DNA of 64,000 nt from Rallus limicola (Eukaryota; Chordata; Aves; Gruiformes; Rallidae). Below, piece after piece: positions 38,912 to 51,700 of this stretch (its first letter is position 1; the number at the start of each line of letters is the position of its first letter). Position numbers and translations under genes: made by a program. Location of the stretch: positions 61,963,439 to 62,027,438 of the forward strand of contig JAKCOZ010000003.1 in assembly GCA_022605955.1 (NCBI GenBank), written 5' to 3'. Below the pieces are notes generated by a model, which saw nothing but the letters and a program-made list of their open reading frames with translations, made no database searches and was not told where the DNA came from.

Positions 38912-41180
38912 CTTTGCAAAAAATAACTGCATACTGAAGGTGAGTGAGCTTACAGGAGATTGCAGCAGGACAAGTGACTCCAGCACCTCCATGCCTTCAA
39001 AAGAAAGGGGATACTTGAATTCCCCAAGGCTCATGGTCCTCCCACTTACCCTAGTGTAGGCAGAGTGATAATATACTGGAAACCCAGAATCCAGTCCCTT
39101 CTCTGAAGGGATTTTACCCCACACATCCCATGGGTATCCAGCAGCCTCTGTGTGTCCCTCCTTCTCAGAACTGGCCCATACATCACCCAACACACTTTAA
39201 CTGAGACCCACTGCAGAAACCTGTCAAGTGCCCCATTTATTCATCTCTTGTCTGAGAGACATGTGAGCCTTCAGGTTTTGGAGGTAACGAGCTCACGGTG
39301 ACAAGCTGGAGCAAGATTTCTGGGTGGTGTGGCTAGCCCAAACACTCAATTAAAATGAATGATAAAGCAGCTATTCTCAGTCCCAATGCCAGGCAGCTCA
39401 CAGCAGCACGGTTGGTGATGTCTGCAATGGAATTTGTGCCAGTTTTGCCTGGATAGTAATGCCTGGATCAAAAGAGCTTGTGAAAGAAATTAAATGCAGT
39501 ATGGGTAGGTTCCCTGTGCCTGCCTGTTATAAATACTCACCACAAATGTTAGCTTTTAGTCTTAAATTCCACCTTCTGAATGAGCTATTATTTCAGTACA
39601 GCCAAGCAGCCAGATGAGATTCTTGCTTTTGTATTTTGATGAGTAAAGAGGATCTGACATCTTGGATGCCTCTGATCCAGCCCAGAGCTTTCTTCTGCAC
39701 CTAATCAGCTACGGTCCCTGTACATCAGCTCTAATGTGGAGCTGTGGGAAGCTTCAGGTATTGATCAGGGAGTGCAAAACCTTTACTGAAAAGTGCCTGG
39801 CACCCTCACAGAGCAGCATCGGCTTTCTCAGGACATCTGTGGTGCTGGAGGTGTGAAGACTGTTGTTTGCAGTGTGAGCAGGTGCAGCACTTGTCCATAT
39901 TCCAGGGCATCACATGTCTCCCAAATTGAGATCCTTCTCTCCCAGATTAGGTGTAGAATCTCCCAGATTTGGTGGTAGAAAACCAGAGATGCTGCTTCTT
40001 AAAGCAGCAGGGCACCATCTTGGGTCCAGGATGAGGAATTTCCGGGGTAGAGCTACCCTCTTTGCCAGGCAGGGAGTTCTGAGGGATCAGGATCAAAAAG
40101 CAGTTGCCTCCACCAGGTGTTGCCTCCATCTCTCCAGAGGTCACAGCTGCTATGTAGCTATGTACTGCCAAGCTCCTTCCTTACTCCCAGCTTGGATATG
40201 CACTGAGCAAATGCCAGTAGTTGTTATGATCCTGGAGAGCAGTGATCTGCTTTTGGGAGAGCACTGACAAAGTTCTTCTCTAAGGAACCAGCTCTCCACA
40301 CAGCTCCATCTCCAGCTTTCTCAGCCCCTTAATCAGGAACCAAACCCAACTTTGACACAGACTGGAGATCACAACTGACAGAATCAGACCTTAACAGCAG
40401 GCTCCATGTGGGGTGTGTAGAGTTCATCTGAACACAAGCTCTGGGTCCCATGCTTCAAGGTCATTTGCAGGACAAATAGCTACTCACTAGTTTCTTTGCA
40501 GTTGAAATGCAAGGGATAAGCTGGCATGGGCCATGCTGGGACTCTTTGAGGGGAAGCTATGGAGGGTGCTAGGTACAGAGGGAGGCTGCAGTGAAACCAG
40601 AGCAACCTTTCAATCCAGTTATCAAGCCAGCAGCAGGCCCAGTTTCGAGGTAGCCAAGACAGTGATCAGGAAGGAGAAATACTCCCTGAGCGGCACCACA
40701 GCAGGCAGGCTGCAAAAGCACCTGTCACCCATCTCACCAACAGCAAGGTGCCACAAAACCCACAAAAACCTTTCCCAAAACTTTTGGGGGGCCAGAGGCT
40801 ACAGGCGGTGCAGAGGAATGCCTGTTACCAACAGAGGGACTGCTGCTTCACCCTGGATTTGTAGAGCTGGAAGAAAGCAACATCCAGCCCTGCAACCCTT
40901 TTAAGTGACAAAAAGAAACATCTGTTTCTTTGATTTTATTTTAAAAAAACCCACAAAACAACAACAACAACAAAAAAAAAAAACAACCAAAAAAAACCAA
41001 GCCTCAGACAACAGCCTGAGTGGCTTCTTGAAGATTTGGATTTCTTTTTCCTTTTTTACAAATGGTAATTTCAGGCTGATGAAGAGAGAGTAACGTGACA
41101 CATTGACTACACAAGCTGTCTGCACAGAGGGAAAGTGACTGATACCCAAAACTCAGGGTGATGCTCCAAGCCTTCCCCAC
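38912..41180. other. Unique sequence; nothing identified
   Basis: No exon, RNA gene or repeat beyond the A-rich tract at 40943-41000. An AT-rich stretch at about 39340-39600 (CAATTAAAATGAATG, GAGCTATTATTTC) may be conserved non-coding DNA. Confidence 0.5.
40943..41000. repeat. A-rich low-complexity DNA with CAA repeats
   Basis: Poly-A interrupted by ACAACAACAACAAC units. It lies about 180 bp left of the CR1 fragment at 41181. No function seen. Confidence 0.85.
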
Positions 41181-41655
41181 ATCACAGAATCACAGAGCAT
41201 TAGGAGTTGGAAGGGCCCTTGAAAGATCATCTAGTCCAACTCCCCTGCCAGAGCAGGATCACACAGACTAAATCCCACAGGAGCACATCCAGGTGGGTTT
41301 GAATGTCTCCAGAGAAGGAGACTCCACAGCCTCTCTGGGCAGCCTGTCCCAGGGCTCTGTCACCCTCACAGGGGAAAAGTTCCTCCTTACATTCACATGG
41401 AACCTCCTCTGCTCCAGTTGCACCCACTGCCCCTTGTCCTGTCACTGCCATCACTGAGCAGAGCCTGGCTCCATCCTCCTGACTCTCACCCTTTACATAT
41501 TTATAAACATTCATAAGGTCACCCCTCAGTCTCCTCCAGGCTAAAGAGGCCCAGCTCCCTCAGCCTCTCCTCATAAGGAAGGTGTTCCACTCCCTTCATC
41601 ATCTTGGTGTCCCTGTGCTGGGCTCTTTCAAGGAGTTCTGTGTCCTTCTTCCTTC
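41181..41655 (-). mobile_element. CR1 LINE 3' fragment
   Basis: It starts with a degenerate ATCACAGAATCACAGAGC terminal repeat and GTTGGAAGGGCCCTTGAAAG, the characteristic CR1 tail read on the opposite strand. It continues through the CATAAGGTCACCCCTCAGTC and CTCCCTCAGCCTCTCCTCAT landmarks of the 3' UTR and ORF2 end. It belongs to a subfamily different from the 17.65-kb copy, since the segment after the tail is not the same. It is 5'-truncated; the right edge is approximate. Confidence 0.92.
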
Positions 41656-42248
41656 AAATCATTGTCCCAGGCCTCAGGTTCCCCCTGTGGCAAAGAATGC
41701 TCATTTTAAAAGCAGCATCAGGTGAGGAAGCCACTTGGCAGCCACCTCTCCATGCCCCTGCAGCTCTCTGAGGACATTTCACAAGGCAAGGCTCCCATCT
41801 TGGTGCTTTTGTGCTTGGTGCTTTGCTCTTTCTGCTTGGCTGCAGAAAAAAAAAGCCCCACCCATTGGCACAGAGATTTCCCCTTTACCCTGCCCATCAA
41901 TTCAGCCAGCCAGTTTTAACAGACACTCTGCTCCTTAGGAGCCAGAAGGTAGCCCACCGATTCACTTCACCTACCCCATCGTGACAGGATTGGTAACAGC
42001 CCTTCACGCTGCAGGCTGCCACATCCATGTCCCCATCCTGCTCCCAGGAGTCACACACCCTCTGCTACCAACACCAGACATGAGAAATGCCGCAGTTGTT
42101 TTCACGCCCTTGGGTTGGTTTGTTTTTCCAGGGCGATTTTAATTCTTCCTCTGATCCCAGTCATTCTGGGGATTTAATGTTTCAGCCAAAGCAATAAGAA
42201 ATAAAGAGTGAAGAAAGTGAATCGGGATCCAGAGCATTTCAATAAATT

Positions 42249-42301
42249 AAAAGGAAAAAAAAAAAAGAAGAAAAAGGGAAAAAAAAAAAAAAAAAAGGAG
42301 A
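42249..42301. repeat. A-rich homopurine tract
   Basis: 53 nt without a pyrimidine, mostly A with scattered G, including an 18-A run. No retrocopy or SINE body is recognisable on its 5' side, so it is treated as low-complexity DNA, not a poly(A) tail. Confidence 0.85.
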
Positions 42302-44894
42302 CACAGCCTGGCCCAGAGGAAACAAAGCAATCAGAGTGAAAGCTGACAGCTTTGCCAGTTCCTGTTTGTTCACAGATCACATCCACTGACTCTCCTGTCC
42401 AACAAGTAACAACACCTAAGTCTCCCTCATGCTCCTCATGGGGTGTATTCCACACTGGAGACAAATCCACTTTGACACTCCTGATGCTGCTTTACCCAAA
42501 CTGCAGCCTCTGGTGTTCCCTGTTTACACCACACCACATCCCCTGGGGGAAGGCTGGGACCAAGGTGACCTCAGGAACCAGCCTGGGCTCACACTCACCC
42601 CACCAGCAGGTTCCCCCAGGGCACCAGCCCAGGCTCCCCCCACCAGGCCCCTCTGTGATCTCTCCCCTCTGGCACTGGTGAAAATCTATCCCAAGCCAAA
42701 GTTCGGCGACAGAGCCCCAGACCACACGTTGGTCAGCAGGAAGGGGCCTTCGTGCTGACTCCCAGATGTCAGTGCCTGCTCCAATGTCCTTTCCCTGTGG
42801 CACCCTGAAGCTCCAAGTCTCTGAGAAACCCTGCTTCTTTCTTGCTGGGGTCTGGTCACCAGAGAGGGGGGAAAAAAGAACAGTGCTTTGCAAGGAAACC
42901 CAGCCTGGTTGAAAATGCCTCCACAGCAGCTTCACAATTAAGTATATCTGACTAATCACTATGGGAGACCTCCACAGGTGGGAATTTCAGATGCTCCTGC
43001 CCTGCCTGTGTGCCTGACTCTGTCCCTGGAAGGCAAATCTCAAAAGCATCCTTACTGCGGCAGTGACCGCCCTGTGCGGAGGCAAGGCTTTGTGAGCTGT
43101 CAGTAGGAACAGGAGGGTCCTCTGTGTGTAGCCAAGGTATTTAAGAGATGCTTTTCATGTACTTGAGGTGTCAGTCGCACTGAATTATGCATGTGCTGGG
43201 GGCTTAGGTAGCATCATGGCCAGCCAGCTGAACCAGACAACGTTTTGCAGAGCCTCTCGTGTCCACCCGCAGGCACAACAGCAAGAGCCATTGTGTCCCA
43301 TTGCCACCAGACAGTGGCCAGCTTTTCTGTCCAGCGGATTGACTTCCCCATGCAAGGTCTATCCTATGCCATACCCAAGTAAATTAAGTTGTTGGGCTGT
43401 TTATTTCCTTTGACACTCTGTGTGTCTGTGCCATGCCCAAGAGACACGATACCACCAGGACTATTCTGCTGCACAACCCACGGTGCCATGCAGGGCTTCT
43501 GGATGGTTGGCTTTTGCAGACGTTGAACTTGTGACACAGAGCCTTTCCCCTATTTCTCTTGGCCCACTGCAGACCTAGTCCAGCTAACCCACTGCCCAGC
43601 CTGGTCCTTGCTGTGGATCCAGCTGTCTCCAGATGTCTCTCAAATGAGGTTTGGATCCAGTCTCTCCAGGTGCAGTTTGCACTGAATCTCATTCCACCTG
43701 TGATCTGCAAAGGGTGTGGGTCACCCCTTCCATCTCCTAAGGTCTTTGCAGAGATGCACTCAGCCCCACTAAGGCTGAGGCAGAGGGTGTAATGAGGGGA
43801 AAATTAAATTATGAAAAGCTAATCATTATGAGCAGCCCAATTAGCTGGCAGTGGTGGCAGACAGCTGTAGGGAGCTGGGGGAGGGGAGCCAGCATCCCCA
43901 CAGCATCTGTGTCTTGACCCTGCCAGGCATACAGCCTACCTTCACCCTGCCCAGACCCATACCACGGAGGGCAGCCCTGGGGACACACACAGGGCCACTT
44001 TCCCCTCCTTTTCCTGGCTCCCAGAAACATTTCAGCACTGCATGAGCTGGGGCTGCAGAGACCCGTGCTGGTCTTGTCTGCTTGAGAGCTTCACTCTCCT
44101 GATGGGTTGCTAACAGCCAAGGGATGAGGAGGAAGCAGAGAAATCAGTTTAATATCATTTTCCTTGTTATCATCTCTCAGCTTCTCCCCAGCAATTTGCT
44201 CAAACTTCTGTAAAACTCCTTGCCAAACAAGCCCTTGCCCAAATAGGCCTCCATGTCCACAGGACTCTATTTATAACTGAGATCCCATTTAGCAGATAAG
44301 CCAAGGGAATTCAGGCAGGATTTAGGCTAAGCAGTTATCTGTGACCAGCGGCCACAGTGTGCATCACATTAGATTTACTGGGGACGTGGAAGGCAGAGGA
44401 ACAGGAGAGCAAACAATCTCCAGAGCAGCCAGCCAGAAGCCCAAGGGATGCATCGCTGCTGGCACAGGCACAATGCTGGGAGACTACAGCAGCAGCCAAA
44501 GAACAGAGAGCAGACCTCTTTTCCCTGGGACACACGGAGCCTCCTGCACACCCCAGGTACCAGCATCATTTTTCCTCTCCTCTTCCAGCCTCACACCACT
44601 GTCCCAGGTATGTGTTGCCTGCAAGGGTTTCACTTGTCTTCCCAGCTAGATGTTACAGTCAAAGACAATATACTTAACAGGGTTGTGAAATCTGCCATAA
44701 AGTTTACTGCCCTCCATCAATATAATGCCCTGAAAAGTTAATATGGAGATACCTATTTTATAACAAGGACAAATAAAAACATCTCCCATTAGGACCTGGC
44801 ATTAGGAGTTGCATTTCTGATGGCCAGATGCTGCAATGAAATGGGTGGAGAATATTAATACGTGTACATATAAAGCTACACAGAGATATATACC

Positions 44895-44911
44895 CATATA
44901 TATATATACAC
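44895..44911. repeat. AT microsatellite
   Basis: CATATATATATATACAC inside an AT-rich block (about 44640-45160). Several TATAAA-like strings occur nearby but no CpG, start codon or splice context suggests a promoter. Confidence 0.75.
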
Positions 44912-46180
44912 CTATATAAAAATGAGAGACTACTGAATTTTCTCAGATATTATGCAGTGTTTGGAGGGCTTTATTTCCTTGCCACAGGAGAGACTGGCTG
45001 CAGATGCAGATACACTTCTCTGCTATTACACAATGTCAATTTTTCATCATCTCAGAGGCCCTTGCCATTGAAAAATGGATAACTTTAAGCAAGAAATTGA
45101 TCCAAGGTCAGAGTTAAACACCTGGACGTAAATGCGGCAAGAAATAAAGAGTGGGGAGGAAGCAATTACTTCCTGTGCACAGCAATGGCATTAGGGATGG
45201 TCATTCAGGATGCTGAATTTGGGAACTCCTCTGGCCTCTCTAGGGAAGCAGGTGCCTCCTAAAAGGAAAAACCCGTTCAGTGTTTGTGGGCATTTCCATG
45301 CTGAGGAATCAGTGGGACAGAGCCCTGTGCCCCATGGCTGTGCCTGTACTGATGGCCACAGGGTACAGCTGGAAGGCTGAGCATCCCTGGGGTAAAATGG
45401 GACTGTTGGCTGCCAACGCAGCAGCACTGAGCTGATCCCAGCCCCTGCAGCTCCATCCCTTTATCAGCCCACAGCCAGGTTCTGGTGCCAGCTGCCTCCA
45501 GCCCAGCACAAGCAATCTGCGTGCCCGTGGCTCCCCTCTGCCTCCTCTCTGGCTGCCCTGGCTCTGTAAATCTGAAGATTTTTGTTGCTACACTCCTGAT
45601 TTCTGCACTTTCAGCCTCAGCATGTCCCTGTGGTTTCTTTACTGTTCAGCTCAGCCACAGCTCTTGTGGGGAGAAATTACCAGTTTTCACGGTCTGTCAC
45701 AGTCTTGTCCCCAGAGGCCAACAGCTGGCCCTGTAGCTGCCTGGAGGGCACTGGGTGAGAGCTGTGGGGCTGTTTGGGACCCCCAGAGGGTGGACAAGGG
45801 TAACCAGGCTTCCCAGTCCACCCATGCTCCTCTTTGCCCTTGTACACCCACAGCATCACACACCGCCCCCCCCCCCCCAGCCCCGCTCCAGATGAGTTTC
45901 TCCATATCCACTGCATCAGATGCATCCCAAAGCCATACCAGCAGCTGGCAGGGAAGATGTTGTCTACAACCTCCTCTCTGCATCTTCTCACCTCTTCTAT
46001 AGCCCCTCATTGTCTCCATTTGTGCCCCAGGTTCCAGGTCAGCTGTGGAGAGGCAGCAAGTCCACCCCCCTTAGCCACACCAATGTTCTGGAGGGTCACA
46101 TCAATGCCTGGGAGAGCAATGGGGCTGAAGCTCAAGCCCCCACTGTCCAGGGCTGGCAACCCCTGGCAGGGGCAAGTCAA

Positions 46181-46211
46181 CCCCCCCCCCCCCCACACAC
46201 ACACACACACA
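46181..46211. repeat. C14 run followed by an AC microsatellite
   Basis: Fourteen consecutive C (46181-46194), then ACACAC to 46211. Composite homopolymer/dinucleotide tract; length likely to vary between individuals and to be error-prone in sequencing. Confidence 0.9.
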
Positions 46212-46261
46212 AGCAGCAAGCCTTCTGCCACCGTCTTCCTCCCTGGCATCCCCTATGCTAT

Positions 46262-46312
46262 GGCTGGACTCAGTGAGGGTCTCTTCCAACCCAGGAGATT
46301 CTATGATTCTGT
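46262..46312 (+). mobile_element. Minimal CR1 3'-tail fragment
   Basis: GGTCTCTTCCAACCCAGGAG followed by ATTCTATGATTCTGT is the last ~40 bp of CR1 in plus orientation, including its terminal 8-bp repeat unit. Only the tail is present. Confidence 0.85.
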
Positions 46313-47754
46313 GCCCCATGTCCAGCCTCCCCCTGCCTTGTCTCTCCCTGCCCTCCCCCTCCACGCACAGTCACCTCAGTTTGTCCCTCCAGAACAGCTG
46401 CTATTAGAGATATTATATTTTGGGCTCAATTGTAAAGTGCTGAAAGATGTGAAATAAAAGGTATTAAATACAATCAAAGAGTGGGAAGGCTGTATCAACT
46501 AGGTTTGCAGGAGTGATAAGAGGTTCTGCCTATTTTCTCTCCATGTGATACTCTGCACATGGCACAGCCTGGAGAGCATGAAAAAGGAAGGAAGCACCGA
46601 ACAATGCCAGCCCTGCCTGGATCCTGCTCAGCAGACATGGAAGGAAAAGCCTTGTGAAGGGGTGAGCCTCCCCTGAGAGCCAGAGCATGGATAATGCCAA
46701 CCTGGGACTGTATAAAACATTAAAAGCCTCCGATAAGAAAAGGCTGGGAGGAATTACTTATACAGCACCCCCACCTGCTGGGTGCCGCAGGAAGGATCCC
46801 CAGCTGCTGACACCCTGCCATGCAAGGTCACCCCAAAAAGTGTTCAGGACCCCCCCAAAAGCAGCTGCCTGCTTCTCTCTGGCAAGTATCTCGAGGCAAG
46901 GAGAGCGATGCCTCATCATCAGCCTGCAAGCGCCGTGATTCCAAAAGCATGTGTGAAGGCTTATCTCTTTATGTTACCACATCAATCCCAGGCAAAATAA
47001 CAGGCAGCTGGTGGAAGGTGGGATTAATAAAGAGTTAAAGAAAGGTAAAATAATTAGGGTCCTGCTCATGAGGCATATGGAGAATGGGGTTTGTCAGAGC
47101 AGCTTGCTCTAATTTTTTTGTGGAGATTACAAATTTGGTGAAGAGAGATAATAGTGTTGCTGTAATGTACTTAGGCTCTTGTAAGCCATTTGATCTGCCC
47201 CTGCCTGACACTCTGATTAATAAACCAGAGCGATAGCGAGTCGGCAGGGAACAGGACACACAGGGAGGAGCAGCAGGGGAGGACGCCCAAAGGGGATAAA
47301 AGGAGGGGAGCAGCCCCTGAGAGAGAGAGAGACCCTGTCCTGGGTTGTCCCCAGATCCCATCCACCCTGAGTGCGCCCCGGGTGCAGATGAGAAGGGGGC
47401 ACCCCTTCTGTGAGTGGGGCTGGCATGGGCTGCACCCACAGAGCGGGTGCCCTGGCTGTGGGCAGCAGCTCCACAAAGTGTCTGGATGCTGCCCCGGGGG
47501 GGTGCTCAGCTCAGCCTGTGGGCTGCTGGAGCTGCAGAGCTCATTGCAGCCCCCAGGCCTGAGGCAGGACCGTGCCAGAGCAGAAGACGGGTGTTTTTCT
47601 CCAGCCCTGGCAACAGCACATTGCCAGCCATGGGGCTTAGGGGACTTGTCGGTGTGAGGCCCTCCCAGGAGGGACCAAGGGCCCTCCATCCCACTGCCCC
47701 TTCACAAACCCAAATCCTCACACCTCAGGGGATCCCAAGCAGTAGCTGGAAGCT

Positions 47755-47803
47755 GGAGGTTTACACCTTAGTGTAAACCTCCTATTGTAGGTTTACACTA
47801 AGG
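47755..47803. repeat. Two overlapping, mutually exclusive perfect hairpins
   Basis: Arm GGAGGTTTACAC (47755-47766) pairs perfectly with GTGTAAACCTCC (47771-47782) across a CTTA loop. Independently, CCTTAGTGTAAACCT (47766-47780) pairs perfectly with AGGTTTACACTAAGG (47789-47803) across an 8-base loop. The middle arm is shared, so only one hairpin can form at a time. The GGTTTACAC motif occurs three times in alternating orientation. No flanking mobile-element ends are apparent. Confidence 0.9.
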
Positions 47804-49852
47804 CCTCAACTGGTGGGCTGCCCTCCTTCCTCAGAGAGTTACACAGAGAGTTACACAGAGTGAGATAAAGGCATGAGAGGTGCTAAAGGGCTGATAAGGA
47901 GGAACTGGGGAGGGCTGTGCTGCCCCATCTCACCTCACCTCCCTTGTTGCTTCACAGCATTGGGATCAGCCCATCACCATCCCCAAAGAGCCACTGCACC
48001 ACCACCTTGGTTAATAGCCCCTGGATCCTGGCACCAAATTTGCCATGCCACCCCAAGCATCCTCCTGAGACCATCAGAGAAACACCCAAATCAGGCTCCC
48101 TCCCTCCCATGGTCCCTCTGCTCCTGCCCTTTCCCTCAGGAATGGCCAGGCACTTTGGACAGAAATGCTTTTTCATCCAGAAAATGCCAGTTCATCAAAA
48201 CACTTCCTAAGAAAAGGTCACTTCAGAGGAATTTCTCTTTCCAAAAACCTTCTGGGAAAAAAAAAAAAAAAAAGAAAGAGAGAAAAAAGAAGACATGCAG
48301 TGGTTTAACTATCCTGTTTCAACAGCTTTAAATGAAAAATAAATTCCCCCCCACAGGTGCCAAATGACTTTTCATTTGGAAATGGAAGATCGTTATCATC
48401 TTCAAAAAAAATCAAATAGAAAAGGGTGAAATCAAAAGAGAATCTCTGGAAAACATTAAAGTGAAACACTCAGCTGAGTCCAATGCAGCAAGCAGGAGCT
48501 GGGCTGCGCTCTGCCAGGTTCTCTGGGGAGGCTTTCATCCCAACTTGGGGAAGGACAGGACTCCTGAGTTTTGGCAAGCCTTCTGAGCCAGTGGAGCCAG
48601 TCCCCATGCCCCATCCCAGCACAGGGTTTGCAGGACACAGGGACACAGCCAAATATCTTCCAACCCATGCACTTGCCAGGAGCAGAGACCCCACAACTCA
48701 TGGCATATCAGAGCAGCACAGCTTCATCAGCCAAAGGTGGTGGCGGGGCCAAGGGACACCCCCCAAGAGAAACAGGTCTCCCCAGGGGTGCAGAGCATCA
48801 TGGATGCTGGGGGTGGGGGGGAGGATGGTGGTGCATGGGGTTGGTGTTTCTGTTCCAGGCTCCCAGCGCATGCTCACAGCCCCCCGACATCGTCCCCAGC
48901 CCCCAGCTGTTACAGTTTAGGCTGCGTGGGGAGTGGGAATGCCAGCAATCAGGCATCCAGAAGGGAATCCAGGCCCGGTTCAATATTGAAAGAAGAAGGG
49001 CTTTCAAAGGAGTACACTCATTTTCCTGTTTCGTCCTTTGCCAAGAAAACCAGGGGGATGGAGGAAGGGGCTAAGGGGTGGGGGGAGCAGCGGAAAAAAT
49101 GCCTTGGCTGGGCCCTCTCTGCCTTTTATCTCATGGGCAGCCTGCCGAGACAGGGTCTTCCCCCCGCTGAGCCCGCTGGCAGATCAAATGAAAGGAGAGA
49201 AGAGTTATAACCCCCCCCCCCACCACCACAGCCCCCTCCACACAGGGGGAGGGAAAGGAGGAAAGCAAATGGCCCCATGACACCCAGAGTTCTCACCCCT
49301 GCTGGGGCACCTGGTCAGGTCCCCAGCATTCATGGGGGGGATGGGGTGTGGTGTGGTCAGGAGATAGCCTACCTGACTGGAGAAGGGGTCCTGAAAGAGA
49401 TCCAGATGTAGTGGATGGGGTGGCCTGCATCCCCATGGAGGGGACAGAACTGCCCCGTGGACTGGAACCAAGGGGGAAGGCCGCTGGTGGCCCCAGTGAG
49501 CATCTCCCCAGGGTCCCACTGTGCCTGTTCCTCTGTCATGCCAGACCCTTCAGAGCCAGCTCTGAGCAAATAGCTTAATTAAATGCCTTTATTCCAAGGA
49601 CTCCCTCTGTGTGTTTGTGTATTTGTGGATTAGCAGTTAATACAGTAAGAGGCTTTATTGTAACTAAATTGATTTTTTTCACGGTTTCAGGGGTTTTTTC
49701 CCTTCCTCCTTCTGTATTTCTTTTTCCCACTCACCGGTCTGTCCTCCCTCGTGGCAGGGTTTCCCACAGAGACCCTCACCTTCCCCACCCAGTGGTGCCC
49801 AAATGGGTGGGACAGGGAGGTGATCACAGCAAGAACCTAGCCAGGGAGGTCT

Positions 49853-49874
49853 GGGGGGGGGGGGGGGGGGGGGG
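49853..49874. repeat. G22 homopolymer
   Basis: Twenty-two consecutive G. It is the longest of several C or G homopolymers at 45866-45878 (C13), 46181-46194 (C14), 51379-51391 (G13), 55953-55967 (C15) and 58846-58858 (C13, within GALT intron 8). G-quadruplex forming and hard to sequence. Confidence 0.9.
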
Positions 49875-50436
49875 CTAGTGGAGTTGAAGGCATCACTTTT
49901 CAGAGAAGACAGGGAAGCAAGTGAGGGCTGGCTACATCCGTTGTGTGGGGCAGCGGAGGTCCCTTTGCCTTGGTAAGCATGGTGAGCACTGGTGGAACTC
50001 CATTCATCTCCATTCAAGGACCCCCTATTTCCTTGGGAGGCCACAAGCCCCCAGAGGAGAACCCCAGCTCCAGCCCCACCTGCAGACCCTGGGAATTGTT
50101 TGGCAGGGTCACTGCAATCCCACAATCTTTTTCTTTCCATTCCAGTTCAACTTCCCAACATTGTAACCAGTGACCTGCCCGTAGCAGGTTGATCCCACGC
50201 TCTGGGTGCTTAACTCAGAGGCTGTGGCTGTGACAGATCTGCAAGGAATCAAGGCCAGGCTTCTCTAGCCCATTACTCAGCATCCCCAGACCACTCCAAA
50301 AGCTCACGCTGCTCACAGCTCCTTGCTGTGGTTAATTAAAAAAAAATTAATAATAGGCTGATAAACAGTCATTACCCAGGCTGGGACCTGTGTGTCCTCT
50401 GTGCTTCCCAGGACGGGCACAGACCTATGCTGTGCT

Positions 50437-50533
50437 TTCCTTCCTTTTCCTTCCTCCTTCCTTCCTGCCTCCCCTCTCTTTTCTGCCTTCCCTTCTCCTC
50501 TTCCTGTTCCTTCCCTCCCTCCCTCTCACCCCA
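50437..50533. repeat. Pyrimidine-rich CCTT/CCTC low-complexity tract
   Basis: Nearly all C and T on the plus strand with a few G interruptions (TTCCTTCC and CTCCCT units). Open frames across it encode Ser/Pro/Leu/Phe-rich peptides and are not genes. Confidence 0.85.
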
Positions 50534-51376
50534 TGCCCCTGCCACAGGCAGGCAGAGCTGCCCTCTCCCCTTTCCATCCCTGGGCAGCAGGAGCCGAAGC
50601 CGTAATTAAACTTGGCTGGGAGGAATGTGAATCAAAAGGCTGTTGAAAAAGAAAAGAAACGAGGGTACCTGTGGGATTACACGAGCCAGAAAAATGCAAA
50701 GCTGACTTCCAGCCGCCCATAAAATAGATGCCGTCTCCTTTCCCATTGGCAGGGTTTGGCTGAGCACAAAAAGGCTGGGAAGAGGAATTTTATGAGAGTT
50801 ATTTATAGCCCAGATGAATAGCAGTGTGTCTGTCGGTGGGTTTCTGCCTCTCAGAGTGTGCTGAGTGAGGCTGGGCTGGGAAAAGGGGGTGCCAGCCCCA
50901 CCAGGTGCCACCACACTGGGTTTGGGATGGCACCAGCAGACCTGGATACATCCCTGGGCCCTGGCCAGCATTCCTACTAGGAGGAGAGGCATCAAAAGGG
51001 GAGGAATCAAGAGAAAAAGGATGGGAAGGAGCAGCGAAGGGCAGCTGCTTGCCCTCCAGCAGCTTTGCCTTGGCCAATGTCACCATGCACCTGAGTGGGG
51101 ACAAGCAACAAGCTGTCCCAGCCCAGGAGCCACCACGGCAAGACCACCCATGGGATATCCACTGCCCCCCCCTTCAGTAGCTTCTTCACTTCTGGCCTGG
51201 CTGCTTCTCCTCTCTTCCCTGCTTTGATGGAGGCACCTAAGGGGCCTTTCCCTTTATGTGCACCCAGAGCCACCACAAAGATTCCATCCCTCTGTGAACA
51301 CAAGTAAGTTTAAAATCATCACCAAACTCGGAGCGAGGCTCACGAGTTGGCACTTCAAGGAGCACATTCATTAAAT

Positions 51377-51446
51377 AAGGGGGGGGGGGGGAAGAAAAGG
51401 GAGAGAGGAGGGGGAAGAGAAAAAAAAAGAAAAAAAAAAAAAAAGA
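51377..51446. repeat. 70-nt uninterrupted homopurine tract
   Basis: Every base from 51377 to 51446 is A or G. It includes a run of 13 G (51379-51391), a GAGAGAGG section and an A-rich end. Such a tract can form triplex (H-DNA) or G-rich structures. It borders an AT-rich block that looks regulatory (51440-51700). Confidence 0.95.
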
Positions 51447-51700
51447 TTACCTTGCTGAATTAATCAGGCTTCACTGTAATGTTCAGCCTCGGATTTTATT
51501 TCCTGTAATAAGCCCATTAATACGGGTGTCTATAGCAGGGGGCTTTTAGCAGCAGGCACCATTAGTGTAACGAGGAAGGGCTAATAGAGTTTTATTGGAA
51601 TTTTTACTCCGACATCACAGCCTTTTAAAACAGCTGTCTCAATAGGCATTATTATTCTGATTAACATTTAGACAGCACAAATCATAGTGATGCCCTTGGT
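51440..51700. promoter_or_regulatory. AT-rich candidate conserved non-coding element
   Basis: Repeat-free block following the homopurine tract, with CTGAATTAATCAGGC, GCCCATTAATACGGG, CATTAGTGTAACG and GATTAACATTTAG. It has dense homeodomain-type ATTA cores and no coding potential. Regulatory role inferred from composition only. Confidence 0.3.

Larger units (their letters stand above)
41656..46261. other. Gene-free region; no exon supported
   Basis: Contains the homopurine tract at 42249-42301, an AT-rich block at 44640-45160 with TTAATATGG, TATTAATACG and the AT microsatellite, and C13 at 45866-45878. Open frames here are short and overlap on both strands. Confidence 0.55.

Noticed and set aside
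40302..40325. Possible cytokine-receptor WSxWS motif on the minus strand
   Set aside because: The frame reads SWRWS, one residue short of WSxWS spacing, with no flanking fibronectin-type sequence or splice sites.
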